This document shows, piece by piece, positions 23,700-35,503 of a stretch of DNA of 64,000 nt. The stretch spans positions 1-64,000 of the forward strand of contig VHZZ01003859.1 in assembly GCA_009801015.1 (NCBI GenBank). The letters are read 5' to 3'. The first letter of the stretch is position 1. Each line of letters begins with the position of its first letter. A program made the position numbers and the translations under genes. This stretch comes from Silene noctiflora (taxonomy: Eukaryota > Streptophyta > Magnoliopsida > Caryophyllales > Caryophyllaceae). Below the pieces are notes generated by a model, which was not told where the DNA came from, did no database searches, and worked only from the letters and a program-made list of their open reading frames with translations.

Positions 23700-26600
23700 T
23701 AAAGTAACTACTATATAGATATTCATATGCCCTCTAGCGAGACAACTAATCCTTAAAGTCCGAGGTCTACTAAGCCAGACACTAGATATAAGAAAAGCAT
23801 AGATGGAATAATATATGTGGCGACCTACCACTACGGGGTCAATTTCATTTTTTACTTGTCCGCTTCATGTAAGACTCTTATAGGGTAGCTTAGATAATAA
23901 GATAAGGCAATCGCAAATAGGAAAATAAATCTCATGAAGCATTCTTTGATAAGAGAACTTATAAGAAAGTCTTATAATATGTAATATATAGTATAGAGCG
24001 TACTATCACGTTATCCCCAATCAAGACTGCTTATTAATTAGTGGGCGAGTACCCTGTCCCTATATCTTTGAAGTAGAACCTCTTCTCCCTCTGTTGCTGG
24101 GCTATTCCCGCTACTCCCCTTTACTCTTAACTTGTTGTATTATGAGCTTCTTTACCTTTTCTAAGAATAAGCTCTTTTCTACAGTAACTTGAGCCTCATA
24201 CCATAGATCCGGGAAAGTCAGACTATAGTTAGCTGAAATCCGCCTATCTATCTTATAGGATTGTTGTCTTATTCTAATGGACAAGAAAAATCTAGTGGTT
24301 AATTCTAAAGCAGCTATAATGCTCGAAAAAAGTACAAGATATAAGAGCCCTACTTCTCCCCGAAAACTTTCTCCCGAAACTAAGATAGAAAGGACTGCTC
24401 CTTTAATATAAAGAAAATAAGTCGGATGATGCATAAGTGTAAACTGCAAAAGCCTTGGCGCCTTAGTCTCTAACAGATGAGCTAGAAGCTCACTTATCAT
24501 CTATGAATTGGGCTCAACTCTAAGAGTTGTTCAAATAACTAAAGAAATTACATAGGAGAATAAAGCCTGCTTTTGCACCCGCTTACAACTGTCTCGTGGG
24601 ATATACTCTCACTTCGGAGCATTCCTATAAAGTCTTACTTTGTCTACTTTTTTCTTATCTTAGAATAGCAAGCTGAGTCTACTACTTAGTTCCCAGTTCT
24701 ACTTATAAGCCTTATATGTCATATACATAAGAAGCTCCCAATACAGGAGCAGAAGATACGGCTGCAGTCTCAAGAACACAAAAAGTGAGATCATACGCAT
24801 ACACCACACGAGATATACCCACCATTTCGCTTACTTCCCCGGGGACTCTCTTTTGCATATTTTTTTTTTAGAAAAAAAGAGCCTTTCCTTAATAAATTTA
24901 AGAGCAAAAGGAGCATTTTTGCCGTATTTGTCACAAGACTTGGCTTTCTTGGGTCCCTTCCACTGCTGAAGTAATTTACTTTGCTTCCCATGCAGCTCAC
25001 TCACCAGCCCTAGCTCGAGTTCTACCCAAACGTGAGACTTTTGTAATGATACTGGGGCGCAATAAGTCGTTCCTGTAAGGAAATGAACTTTCTTTTCTTA
25101 TCTATATAGTGAGAAACCAAGCATTTAGACCTGTGTCTTTGAACCCAAGCTCGCAGCATAGGGGGGGTTGTAAGCAAGTAGTTCATTGTGATTGGGTCGA
25201 GGTTGACTTAAAACGAGACGACGTCTTGTAGCTCTTTTCCCCATCGTTTGAATCATAATTCATTAAGTAAGGAGGCCCGACTCGGTCTGCATATAAGGAC
25301 AAGGTACCCTAGTTTTAGAATGAGTTTTAGGCAACAGATTGAAGTCGCGGGAATTACTTTTGCTTATCAGGTACTTACATTAATTCCTTTTTTTTAGGTT
25401 GTAACTCTCTTATTAAAAGAAAGCGTGAAGACTACATGCTCGCTCACAACAACTTTAATTTATTATATATAACAATTGTGCTTGCCTATTTGAGTGGATT
25501 CATACTGGAGATCTCTCTGTCAGTTACAGAACTATAAATTCCTTCCGCTGTTTTTTTAGTCTTTTTTCCAGAAGAGGAGTATAAATTTGCTTGCAAATCC
25601 GCAATGAAGCTTCCGTTGGCGGGTCCCAGACTGGAGCTATAGAGGACGAGCAGCCTAAAACCTAAGCCTATATACTATAAGAGGAGTCAGATGATAGAAC
25701 TCGTGCACATAATAATTAGAAGCCGGGAGAGGATTAAACACCATATTTGACTTTGAGCTAGAATGTAAGGTACTATAGTTGAAACTTTTCGTTAAAGAAA
25801 GAAAGGAGGGGCAAGAGCAAGGGACTTTATTTCACTTCCAAGCCAGCGCTTCCTATATTATTTTATAAAGCCGTTCACCGCCGAGGATTATATACATTAT
25901 TAATTATGTATGTTTGGAATGCAAGCCGAGCAATTCGGCACCAAAAGACAGCGAGAAAGGTTGAGTTTACCGGTGCTTTTGACACGCATTGGCTGATTTA
26001 GAGGCCTCCGATCCATAGCTTTCAAGCTTATTTAAAGTAATGCTATTGCTTACTTTCCTTCTTGTGTGAACTTACCTCATTAACTTAAGGTATAGAATAA
26101 GTAAGATAAAGATCTATTACAACAGTCATATAATATTATTATAAAGTACAGCAGTACGGCTATAAAGATATAACTGAGAAAAAACCTAACTAGACAAAGG
26201 CGAGACTCTTCATCTCCCGACTGGTCCAGCTAGTAAACCTCCCTACCTCTCCCATAAGTATAAGTAAAGTCGGATCGATTTAACCGCGGTGGCTGATCTA
26301 GCAATGATCAGTCTTTTCAGTAAGTTAGAAAAGTTGAAATTAATCCTTACTTACTAGTAAAGGGTTTAGTTCTTCCCTTTTTTTTTTTTCTTTTTCCTGA
26401 TGGGATGATACATATTTCATGTTCCAATTCAACGTTCAACATACATACTACATAATATAGTAGGCTTCCTCGCACTCTGCTCTTAATATGTCTATTTTAT
26501 ATATTTTTATATATCCGATTCGACATGATTCTACGAAGAGGGGAAGAAAGCTATGCCCGGGAACTCCAGCTGGGAATTCCCCAATAGTGGCTGACGTAAC

Positions 26601-27300
26601 TACATTTGCGTTAAAGGTGGTGTCCTTTTTTATAAATCTTAATTTCCTTTTGTTTTGTCGGTAACTCGCGAGTTGGGGGGGGGCGGACAAAAAGTAAAAT
26701 TATCTTTCCCGCTTATGAAGGGAAATGCCTTTTTACAAATGAATCCTCGATAAAAGAAAACTTTTAGCATGTTAGCTAGCTTTCGGAAAGACTTGAACCT
26801 ATATTATTATAGAAATATATATATAAAGAAAACAGATAGACACAACCAATCGGATAAGATAAGAGTAGTCGCTGGAGATAAGGACTCTATCGTTACATAT
26901 AGAGCTTTCTAATTAGCCCAAACTCTTCTTTTGACATCAAACTCAGCAGTTTGACCTTTCTTTCCGCCGCACTCTAACGAGGCAAGCTTATTTGAGTTAC
27001 TCATGACAAAGAAAGGATTCCTTTAAATCTTTTAAAGTAAAGCTTAAGCCTAAGCCCTGAACTTGGCACCTTACCTTTGCACATTCTATAAAAGAGTACT
27101 TTCAAGAACTGTGGAATAATGGAACCATTCAACTGCATTTCTAAGAGTGAAGCGTAGCATAATCTTAGTGGTTAAGTTCTTATAATCATAATAAAGAGGA
27201 TTTGGAGAGTACGATCTGTGCGTCGAGATAGTAATGTACTATATCGAAAATCTCCTCTATAATCTCATGAAAGCATAGGATTTAGGACAAGCCCTTTGTA
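23700..27300. other. TA-step-rich compositional block II
   Basis: The same TA-step-rich texture as block I, with a 129-codon minus-strand frame at 24,111-24,500. No acidic-coding locus and no recognised gene. A run of 13 T lies near 26,378. Confidence 0.45.
24111..24500 (-). CDS. Hypothetical 129-aa protein with likely membrane segment
   Basis: An ATG-started minus-strand frame, one of the longest in the window. A hydrophobic stretch at about residues 49-75 (VGLLYLVLFSSIIAALELTT and flanks) could span a membrane. The C-terminal half is charged and ends KKLIIQQVKSKGE. It lies in TA-rich block II. Plant mitochondria often carry unique frames with one membrane span next to known gene pieces, as in cytoplasmic male sterility. 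Here I see no fused piece of a known gene, so that comparison is loose. Function unknown. Confidence 0.22.
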   Translation of the reverse strand: MISELLAHLLETKAPRLLQFTLMHHPTYFLYIKGAVLSILVSGESFRGEVGLLYLVLFSSIIAALELTTRFFLSIRIRQQSYKIDRRISANYSLTFPDLWYEAQVTVEKSLFLEKVKKLIIQQVKSKGE

Positions 27301-29227
27301 TGTAGTAGGCGAAGCCAAATACTTTAGTCTGATACAGGAGTCTTACTTTTTGCCCTTGCCTTGGAAGAAAATAAAAGACTTTCGATCGAGCCAAGCTTCT
27401 CTTTTATCTTATATTAAAGTGTGCATTTTTTTAACTCCACTAATCACTCACAACATTTAAGTCTGATGCACATCACATACATCACACAAAGAATGATCTC
27501 GCCCCCTCGGTTGCGAAACGGAAAATCAAATTCTAAAGCTGCCTCGTGGGAGATGGATAAATTCTGCTTGGTTGGGGTTGGCTTCTATAATCATGCAAAA
27601 GTTAGGTCCACAATTGAGGATCGGATAAGGAAGTAAGAATCAGGTGTACTCGAAAGAAAGGGAAGGATCTCGTGTTCTGATAAATTTGCTTTTTTATCAA
27701 ATACTGAAGTCTAAGTTGAAGTCCATGCATTCTTGGTCTCAGAGCAGGGCAAGCATTCTTTTACCTTGGTCGAAAAAAGATCGGTGTTAAGCTTCCCCTA
27801 TTAAGTGCCATGGTCCGTCCATTCGTGCGGAAAGACTGTTACCGCCTTTCCTTGTCTATAAAAGAGGTTAACCGGTCTTATTCATTGATACAAAGGGGGC
27901 GAAGCAACTTCCGAACTTCAGAGGAAAAGCCTGCTCATGATGAAGACGAAACCGCAGTCGAGGGTGGATGAGTATGACAAAATTAAAGCTATTGCTTCGG
28001 ATCCGTTCGAGGGAAGAAAGGTTGTTGATGCAAGGGACGTAGTTCTGGTTTCAGCTTTTTCCTAAGATGCTCCTCTCCCGACGCTGTAATCGAAGAAGAA
28101 GAAACGGGAGCGGAAGCGGGCATTGATTGATAGTACACCTTTCTATTCCTATTCTTTATTATTCCAATTTGGCTAGTTCAGAAGTCTCGGATGAAGCTCA
28201 GATATTTCATCAAAACATTAAGTTATTAGAAAACACAATATATTTCATAGGGTTACCGGACCCTAGAAAGAGTAAGAAAATGGGTGGACTCGCTCACGTA
28301 GTACTAGATACTTGACTTACTTCAGAGAAAGACATTCCCTAGAAAAAATGACTTATTCTCATGATTCGTTATTGCCTTCCTTCAGTACGGACTTACCGAT
28401 CACTCCATTGGAACTTGTTCCATCTTCGTTTTATAAAGAGTTCTGTTCCTATCAATAGAAATATCTCTTTCTTCGAGTCGAGCCATCTTAAAAGTGACTT
28501 ACTTCTTTTTATGGATCTAATTGTTTAGATCAGGCCTATGATACGTATTGTATTCAACAAGCGTCTCTCAACAGCGCAAACTAAGCCCTCCATAGAAGTT
28601 CTTGGCTTGGAATGTCTCTTTCGAGATTGGAGCCTTCTAAAATATCAGCTATATCTGCCGATGTTACTTTCCTTGATTGATAAATTGCCTTTTCTGAAAA
28701 CGTATGGTACGCGATCCATTAGTTATTCATCGAGGGTACTGAGGCGAGAGATAGAATCTGGGTAAGATGTCGGAATTAAACGACTTGCGCTAGTGTCTTT
28801 CTCACCCTGATGTCTGGTTTCGCGCACCTTATTCTATTCCACTAGCGTCAACTTAGAAACGCATAAGTAAGAAAAGGAAGTAAATAAAGAAAAGAATCCA
28901 GTCTTTTTGGTTAGTCAAGTCATTTTCTTACTGATGACTTGGCCAAATCATATGAACAACTTCCTTAACTGTGTTCGATAAATCAAGATATTGTGCTGTC
29001 CCCACTAAGCCGCGGAAATACCAAAGCCTTTTGCCGAGGCTATGAAGACTTCTCCGCGTGACCACTTACATATCGTTTTGGAACAAGCCTTTGCACACAC
29101 ACTTAAAAGCCAAATTTTCTACTCGGGGCTCGCTACCTATCTTCCTTACTCTTGCTCAGGAAACAAGATAAAGGGATAAACTTACTGCTTTATGAATAAA
29201 AAAAAAAGCCATTGTGCTACTTTGTTT
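27301..29227. other. Gene-free spacer
   Basis: GA/CT-rich spacer with one acidic-coding locus (27,921-27,971). Frames at 27,421-27,636, 28,127-28,315 and 28,538-28,765 are unrecognised. Confidence 0.55.
27921..27971 (+). repeat. Acidic-coding family locus (HDEDETAVEGG)
   Basis: The frame reads EEKPAHDEDETAVEGG and then TGA at 27,969-27,971. The V-E-G-G end resembles A-E-G-G-K-D at 62,373-62,472 and D-V-G-G-E-K near 55,600. It is too short for a gene. Confidence 0.4.
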
Positions 29228-29479
29228 CTATAGATAGAATGTCATAGGAAGTGTGCAAGGGAAGCTCCCTAGGAGAAATTTTCGTGTGAAAAGTAAGCCG
29301 CATCGCATAAATGTAAAGATAAAGGGGGTCGTCAGACCAGAGTAAAAATTTTTGATTGGGGGAAGCGTCCACTGAGAAAAGATTATGTTTTTTATTTGTA
29401 ATGTGTTGACCAATTCCTTACTGGTTTTGGAGGACACTTCATTTATCCCGTAGACGCTTTTTTTGAGGCTATAAGCCAT
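29228..29479 (-). mobile_element. Ty1/copia reverse transcriptase fossil
   Basis: An 83-codon minus-strand stretch opens with LKKSVYGINEVSSKTSKEL. This fits the copia reverse-transcriptase signature K-S-[LV]-Y-G-[LI]-K-Q-A-[SP]-R-x-W-x-x-K-L, and a following I-x-S-Q lies at the expected distance. It is a short, broken piece of pol with no LTRs seen. A minus-strand frame just upstream (29,501-29,722) contains F-G-C-M-A-Y, reminiscent of the FGC motif late in copia integrase, but this is weak. It is most likely an old nuclear insertion carried into the mitochondrion. Confidence 0.5.
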
Positions 29480-29722
29480 CCTAAGAATACATTAATTGAG
29501 TTAAATTATACTTCCTGCTTGCCCAAGGACGTCTTGAAAACGACGTTGAATATTAAACTTCTTTATTAGAGTTAGAGAAAAAAGTATGTCCGAAAGCATA
29601 GGAGAAGGTCCCCCCCTGGGTAAGTACGCCATGCAGCCAAAAAATTTAGTTTTTGCTAAGGCAATTGCTTGCCTTTCGTAATAAGACAGGTAATACGCCG
29701 AGAAAGTCTTATCCGATTCCAA

Positions 29723-30639
29723 TATTGAATTAAGGATGGGTTTTTTCCTTTTCTTTCCTTTAGGACTGGGGACTTCGGCTAGCTAGCAAGCGAATTCGCG
29801 AAAGAAAGAGGGCGTTTAATGAATCAAGTGCACGGCGAAGATCTTCAGATGACGGGTCCTATGTTAAGTATATTCTCTCTTTCTAGTACATAAAAAATGG
29901 CCTTTGAGTTCCTTCTTAAAGACGCATCGTTTGCATGCACTGGCTTTATGCCGTCTTTTATACATGCAGAGCTAGCTACTTTTTTTCGAAGCAGGAAAAG
30001 CTAGTGGTTGAACTGAGTGCGCTGACACTGAGATCGTTTGTCATGAAACCAAAGGACGAGTCCTCTTGTTATAGTGCGGGGACTTGAGAATAAGGACTGG
30101 TATTTCACCGAACGAGGACGGGCACGGACAGTATTGAGGGCTCCTGATATGAGATTTGTATGCAGGTGTAAACAATCCCCTTTACTTGGCCTGTAGAATG
30201 GGTCAATCTTTGATGTCAAAACTTGAAGCCCACGAAGTCGCTCGTAGTGACGTTTATCACATACGCTACGTAAGGGAGCAACGCTCTATCTTCGAACAGG
30301 AACGTATAGGGCCTCCATAAGACCCCCCTTAAATATAGATAATAAGGCGTCTAATAAGTAAGGTTTCTTGATGGATAGGTAACAAGGAATCTTTGCTTTC
30401 TTCGAAAAAAGAGTGAAAGTGAGTTTTGCTCGAGCAATAAGCAATAAGGGAGCGAAAGAAATGATAATGAAAGAAGAAAGCATTTGATGTAATAAGTAGT
30501 CAGACGAAGACGTAGACAAAACTATTACAGATGATAGAGTCACCAAAAAAGATCCCTTGGCGCAGGATCGTAATAAACTACCGTCCATCAACCTCTCCCT
30601 GGGCACGAAAGGAGAAAGGAGGAGTGTTCTCGTGGTAGT
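29723..30639. other. Spacer between copia fossil and psaB relic
   Basis: No gene recognised. A 131-codon minus-strand frame (30,286-30,681) runs across the upstream edge of the psaB relic. Its start overlaps that relic on the opposite strand and it has no known domain, so I treat it as chance. Confidence 0.5.
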
Positions 30640-31186
30640 GGTGTGATATACGATCACGACACAATAGGCGGAAGAAGACAAATCTTAGACAGATTACCAC
30701 ATCCTCAAGGATTCGGGCCCTTTTTACAGGTCAGTTACAGATCAGTGGAATCCTTATGCTCAACTCAAAAATCCTACTCAAACAGTTATTTCTTTTTTAC
30801 CTTCCCAAGGAGCAGGAACGGCTATTCTAACCAGTTCCTCTTGGGCGATTCCCCATCCACAAATGTAAAGTAGAGGCTTAACTCTTGCTCATCCCAGCTA
30901 TTGCATCCTTAGGAGTTAGAACTTTTTTGGTAGCCCAAGACGTGTATTCTTTATCGTTCATAGCGCAAGACTTTCTTACTCTAGCTACATTATATACGCA
31001 TCATCAATACATGGCAGGATTTCGCATGGAGCTTTTGCTCATGGAGCTTTCCTTTTCGTTCGAAATTACAATCCGAAACAGGATGAAGATAATGTATTAG
31101 CAAGAATGTTAGACCATAAAGAAGCTATCATATCTCTTTTTATATCGATGAACTTGGGGACTCATCCTAATGCTATGGCCTCGCCC
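30640..31186 (+). pseudogene. psaB: Plastid-derived psaB fragment (pseudogene)
   Basis: psaB encodes the P700 apoprotein A2 of photosystem I, a plastid thylakoid protein with no role in mitochondria. Recognisable blocks in order are LPHPQG, W-N-P-Y-A-Q, QGAGTAIL and HPQ, then (after a gap) ASLGV, LVAQ, FIAQDF, LYTHHQY and AGF, then [17 protein letters not shown], and a faint trace of the following H-N-D-V-M-L-A segment. The blocks are in several frames with small insertions. About 70 codons between HPQ and LASLG are missing (near 30,865-30,877), as is the rest of the gene. Nucleotide divergence is clearly high, so the transfer is old. The upstream edge is uncertain by about 40 bp. This is a typical plastid-to-organelle insertion. 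Confidence 0.93.
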
Positions 31187-31380
31187 TTGACTTTCCTTTC
31201 CCTTCTTATCTTATCTTCTAAGCTGAGGAATGAGGTTAGATCTTTCAACGAGTGTACCTCAACGATTCAGTGAGATCTAAATGCTACTAAGTGAGGACTT
31301 CCCCCCTTCAGACTCTCAAAAAATTCCTCAACAGTACTTTGGAAATAAATTTAGTAAAACACAAAGGGCTGCTATCCCAC

Positions 31381-31515
31381 TTGAAAAAGGAAGCAGCTGG
31401 TCGTCCAAAGAATGCAGCCTAAGCAGTTGAGGACAATCAAGCAATTTCTAAAGCCGGAACCGGTGATACAAATGAAGCCAATGCTGTTGTTGATGGTGGA
31501 AAAGGAAGAAATTTC
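31381..31515 (+). repeat. Acidic-coding family locus (TGDTNEANAVVDGGK)
   Basis: One frame reads LKKEAAGRPKNAA, a stop, then AVEDNQAISKAGTGDTNEAN and AVVDGGKGR. N-E-A-x-x-V-[VI]-D-G resembles N-E-A-E-V-I-D-G-R-A on the minus strand at 40,748-40,852. It starts about 200 bp after the psaB relic. There is no start codon, and it is taken as a remnant of the dispersed family. Confidence 0.42.
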
Positions 31516-31651
31516 TTTCAAATGGCCATTTACCCACTATATTATATCAGATAAACACTCTATTATAAGTAGGTATAGTAGCATTGCCGTACTTAAGTGG
31601 AAGAAGGAGCCCGAAAGATAGATAAAACGTGGTGGGCTAGAACATAAGTAA

Positions 31652-31780
31652 TTAGAACCCTTATCATTACTAGTAAAACGCTTTGGATTTGGGGGTGAAG
31701 ACGGGGTCGAAGAAAGAGACGTTAAAACAGATGCTTTTGATGGTGAACCAGGTCCTACCATTATCTTACTTTCTTTGTAA
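31652..31780 (+). repeat. Acidic-coding family locus (GGEDGVEERDVKTDAFDGE)
   Basis: Open for 42 codons between stops. It reads EPLSLLVKRFGF and then GGEDGVEERDVKTDAFDGEP before a hydrophobic end and TAA at 31,778-31,780. T-D-A-F-D compares with T-A-D-A-F-S-E-T-D near 55,200. There is no ATG in frame. A minus-strand frame over the same bases is its shadow. Confidence 0.42.
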
Positions 31781-34700
31781 TCTGAATTCTGTCTGTATAA
31801 TGGATCCGGAAAGCTATTTCATACAGAAGCAAGTGTAATTGGCGAATTCATCGTCTTCATTCACGAATCCTTGCCTTTGCCATAGGCCTACCGAATACGA
31901 GGTCCATAAAAGAATATTATAATAAGAATAGCTTTTCTGCCTCGTTAAGTGCCGCTTTGCTTTGCCCAATAAAAGCTATGCGGTAATTGGAGTTACTACT
32001 CGAAAAAAGTCATTGTATCATGTGTGCTTGCTGCACTCTTGCCAGCAGCTCCCTCTGCGCCGCAGGCTCAATATCGTCTTCTGACAAACTTATTACAGAT
32101 TTTTTTAATTAAATAAGGAGTCTTGCTTGACACCAAAAAGAATCAGATCAACGTGAGAAAGCACTAGAGCTTAAACGCCTTTGTCACCCGAGCGTCTTTA
32201 TATCGATGAAGAAGCAGCTTTAGCGTATTGTTGAGAGAAGGTCACTCAATATTAAGAAGAGAGCCTTTTTGCGGAAACCCCTATTTCTTAGCTTTTACAC
32301 CTATTCCCTTCTCAAATCTCTTCTTTTCTTTGGTTACTTCACGAACATACCTCATAGTCATGATGCTTTCCTTGCTCTACCGAGATCAGCATCAGCCAAA
32401 GCTTCTGTTTCTTAGATTTGATTTACATGACCCTCCTGCTCAACTGCTTTTTCTTCAAGGTCATGGTGCAGTATCGCCTTTCAACCGGAAAAGGCTTCTT
32501 TCTTCTTTGACTGACGAGCTCGACTTGCGAATCAACCGACGAAAAGGCCTATGCTCTTTATGGGTACATGGATGCGTGACTAGATAATAGATTTCTCAAA
32601 TTAGATATGAAAGAAGGTATACTTATGTTATGAGTCTCGACTTGCTTTCTTCGGGGACTTAACATCCCAAATAAAATCTTAGTGATCCTGTAAGCGATCA
32701 TATCTGGATGTGTGGAAAAGTGTTCACAGCCTCTCTGTCTAACCACAAAAAGCTTGGAAAAAACTCCGGTGGAGGGAGGGGAGGTGATTAAATCCTACCT
32801 TTCCTTGATCATACAAGGGTTGTTGAAGTTAAATAAGGTTATGGTTAGGATATAAGACGTTGGTAGAGAGCAAAGATATATAAAGTGTGCAGAGTATTCT
32901 CTTCATACTTGTTACCAGTAGGAAAGCTAATAAGTTGAATTAGCTATTAATTGAGCAAGCCAAGCTCTCAGGGAGTCCTAGCAAGAGTGTTAAAATGATG
33001 CCTTTTGAAAACGTGTGGAGGGTGCGAGAGTATCAACTCCTGATTTTTAATAGGAAAAAGGTAAGAGCTGGCTCGCCACTTATTATTCCCTAAAGCGACT
33101 ACACTCGCTTCTCTGAGGAAGTTCGTGGTTTTTTCTCATTTGTCAGGGAAGGACTTTATTATCCAGCCTATCCGCGGGTAGGAGATTCCTATTCAATCAT
33201 CAACATCAGCAAAAATTTATGTTACATGTTACAGCATCCGCTTTTGCCTCTACTTTAGCTGCTTAGACATCAGCAGCATTGGACAAAGCTCTTACCGAAT
33301 ACAAACCTTGGAAATCCTCTTCGGTCACCTTGAGTCCAGCATCGATTAGAGGAGGATCCTAGGTCGCATCCCACGCTTCTTACTCAGTCAAGACACGAAC
33401 CGCCAGAAAGAAAAAAAGTAGGGCGAAGCATCTCTTCCATAGGGCGTATCTCTACAACCATCAGCGGAAGCTTCCGACCTTGATGCTTATCCGAAAGCGT
33501 GCTCAGTGGACATTTCCCTTTTCGCGCAAGGCATTAATTGGGTAAAATTATTCTTTCAGATCATATGGATGTATCATTAGTGCCGAGTCAAGTTCCACCT
33601 TCTTCGCGGTTGCAGAAAAGAGGAGAGGAGGCTTTAGTTAACTACTCGCGTGACAAGTAGAGAGGTGAGTACGGCCCCAATAGATTGAACCGGAATTTAA
33701 CTTTGTTTATTTACGAGTGGACGCCAATGCGGGCCCCAAACCCCCAAAAGTCTTTCTTTGTATACGAGTGAGAAATCCATGGATCACATTACGGGCATCA
33801 ATCAAGGCAAGAACCTAATGATTCTTAAAATTTCTATCACCAAAAAACATTCATGAATAAAAGGATCAGATTTTCATTCACAAACACGACCAAAAATTAG
33901 AGTTTTGCGGAAAAACAAATAGTTTTGGATTAGAACAAGGCTTTTGAACCACAAAAAAGAAAATAAGACCTCGTCTTACTACAGCGGTACTGAGACAGAG
34001 AAATGGAATTAAGAATGAGAATGAGAACATCTTAAACAAGATCCGGGGACTTATACTTTAGAATTTCTTGGGTGAGTTTCAACAGACAAATAAATATACT
34101 AGAGTAATGGAAGGCGCAACTGAGAATGCTTCTGCTTGAGGGCTTAGATTGAACTATATAAACAGGAATCAACTTCGTAAGATTTTGGTTACGACTGGGA
34201 ATGTCTTGAGTCAGTTACTATTTGCTTGCTCATACAAGGGCATCGTGCCTCTCTTGCAGGTTAGGAACAGTGAACTACGCCTCCTTATTCTTTTCAAAGA
34301 CAGATAGGGACGAAACGTATGCTGGAACGACAGGTGTTATGGGTAGTCGATCCCAGAATGAGGGTCTTTACTCCGTCCTTTATTATCTATGAACTGACCC
34401 AAATTGGGGAGGAAACTCACCGAGGACTCATCTTGAGGCCTACGAAGAAAATCAAGTAGGTAGCATAAAAAGAGTAGTGGTTGAGAGGTCTAATGAAAGA
34501 GTGTCTTTGTATGTGGGTACCATATAAACCAGTGCCTTCTCACTGCTAAATTCCGCTACGCTGTATAAAATATGCTATAGAAAAAAGTACTGTTTTCTGG
34601 GAAGCGGGATTCCCTCTTCAGGCTTCCATCCAGCTCGACGAGGAATATGGGAAGAAAGGCGCTTATTGATGATATTTATAGATCGAGCTAGGAACTGTAC

Positions 34701-35412
34701 TTAAAAAAGCGTATATCCGGAGGATAATAGTAAGATAAGATTAAACCCCAAGTTTTTTCTAACCTTAGCATTAGCGCTTAGTAATGCAAGAAAGTATACT
34801 CTATATTTATGGCTGGCTTGTACTGTTTATATTTTTTCAATATTATATATTTACACGCTAATTAGACAATTCTAACTTTTGCAAATTAGTTTGAATATCA
34901 AGCTTTAAGTCGATCGATGCTTGGAAAAAATTTCTTTATAATTTATAAATAAGACCCGCAGCCCTAACTGGAGAACCCGGTTTTTAAAGAATGATACGAG
35001 CTCCTTATATATATAAAGAAATATAGTATAGAAAAAAGAAAGCCCTATCCTTGCCTATTTGTTTGGGCGATCCGCGCACGATCCCTCTCATGCGAACTTT
35101 TTTAAAGGGCCCCTCACTCTTGCTCGAGCTATAAATAGCTTCTCCCGTTGAGGTGTAAACACCCTCTCTTGCGCACTTATTCTACTAAATAGAGGATTCT
35201 TAGACCATAAGCTAAGCTAATGATGAAGGAGAAAGCACAAAAACACATAAAATAAAGGGAGGGCAGGAGCCTTTATCAATAACAATCAATTAAGTAAAAG
35301 ACTTCCGCCGCAATGTTCGACCATATTCTCTGAAGAAGTCCGCGCAGAATGCCAAAGCAACTTTCATTGGCTAATTGGTAACGAGAGAACTTACTCGGCT
35401 TACGGACAGCTA
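31781..35412. other. Gene-free spacer with minor acidic-coding traces
   Basis: No gene recognised. The 119-codon plus frame at 32,228-32,587 has no known domain. Weak acidic traces occur on the minus strand near 32,040-32,090 (SEDDIEPAAQRELLA) and 33,235-33,350 (AAKVEAKADAVT). A short GAGAAT tandem lies at about 34,011-34,029. Confidence 0.5.
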
Positions 35413-35503
35413 AAAGGGAAAAAAAGATGCACTCCCGGAGGATCAAGAAGCATTTGATGACTTTACCGACGAAGCTCTTACGAGAAAAGCCCCACCTGGA
35501 TAG
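35413..35503 (+). repeat. Acidic-coding family locus (EAFDDFTDEALTRKA)
   Basis: Open between stops. It reads KDALPEDQEAFDDFTDEALT and then RKAPPG, with TAG at 35,501-35,503. Its F-T-D-E-A-L-T core matches F-A-D-E-A-L-T at 23,313-23,576, and E-A-F-x-D also matches S-D-E-A-F-A-D-E-V on the minus strand at 56,895-56,980. It is one of the clearest members of the family. It has no start codon. Confidence 0.45.

Noticed and set aside
30286-30681. 131-codon minus-strand frame, the longest in the window
   Set aside because: It overlaps the psaB relic on the other strand, is Ser/Leu-rich from pyrimidine-rich complement, and has no known motif.
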